DNA of 6,027 nt, taken from Betaproteobacteria bacterium (GTDB lineage: Bacteria; Pseudomonadota; Gammaproteobacteria; Burkholderiales; SG8-41). Positions 6,015 through 6,027 of this stretch are shown piece after piece. A program made the position numbers and the translations under genes. The stretch is taken from the NCBI GenBank assembly GCA_023266245.1, contig JAHFRO010000143.1, forward strand, positions 1 to 6,027, read 5' to 3'. The notes under the pieces were generated by a model that searched no databases, was not told the DNA's origin, and worked only from the letters and a program-made list of their open reading frames with translations. How positions within the stretch are numbered: position 1 is the first letter of the stretch; each line of letters starts with the position of its first letter.

Positions 6015-6027
6015 GGGAACCGCCGAT

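Overview
The window is a GC-rich stretch of bacterial chromosome that looks like core housekeeping sequence. The gene content suggests a proteobacterium, most likely a betaproteobacterium: ccmH followed directly by ccmI, a bacterial GlnRS of the E. coli type, and TAGAAT-like -10 elements. That assignment is inference from gene content and composition only. No phage, plasmid, transposase, CRISPR, tRNA or rRNA signal was seen.

Layout. Positions 2-1557 carry the end of a cytochrome c maturation operon: the 3' part of ccmH, overlapping by 4 bases with a complete ccmI. After a 98-base spacer holding a heptamer tandem repeat and a likely promoter comes glnS (1656-3428, +), glutaminyl-tRNA synthetase. 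It converges, with only 7 bases between stop codons, on a class 3 lipase-fold hydrolase (3436-4359, -) with an unusual hydrophobic segment near its C-terminus. The lipase gene is divergent from a Mut7-C type gene (4446-5165, +), which encodes a ubiquitin-like domain, a PIN-like RNase domain and a zinc ribbon. The 86 bases between these two starts hold a TAGAAT box on each strand. A 93-base gap then leads to a complete short-chain dehydrogenase/reductase gene (5259-6014, +) with a good Shine-Dalgarno sequence. The last 13 bases are non-coding as far as can be seen.

How the genes work together. CcmH and CcmI both belong to the haem-ligation end of System I cytochrome c biogenesis: CcmH handles the apocytochrome thiols, and CcmI presents the apocytochrome to CcmF/CcmH. 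The other four genes show no obvious shared pathway. glnS serves translation, the Mut7-C protein probably acts on RNA, and the lipase-like and SDR enzymes have unknown substrates. The changes of strand and separate promoters suggest independent transcription units.

No new multi-gene system was found. The points most worth checking are the position of the lipase hydrophobic hairpin between its catalytic Asp and His, the heptamer repeat next to the glnS promoter, the insertion near the GlnRS N-terminus, and an eight-A run inside glnS.
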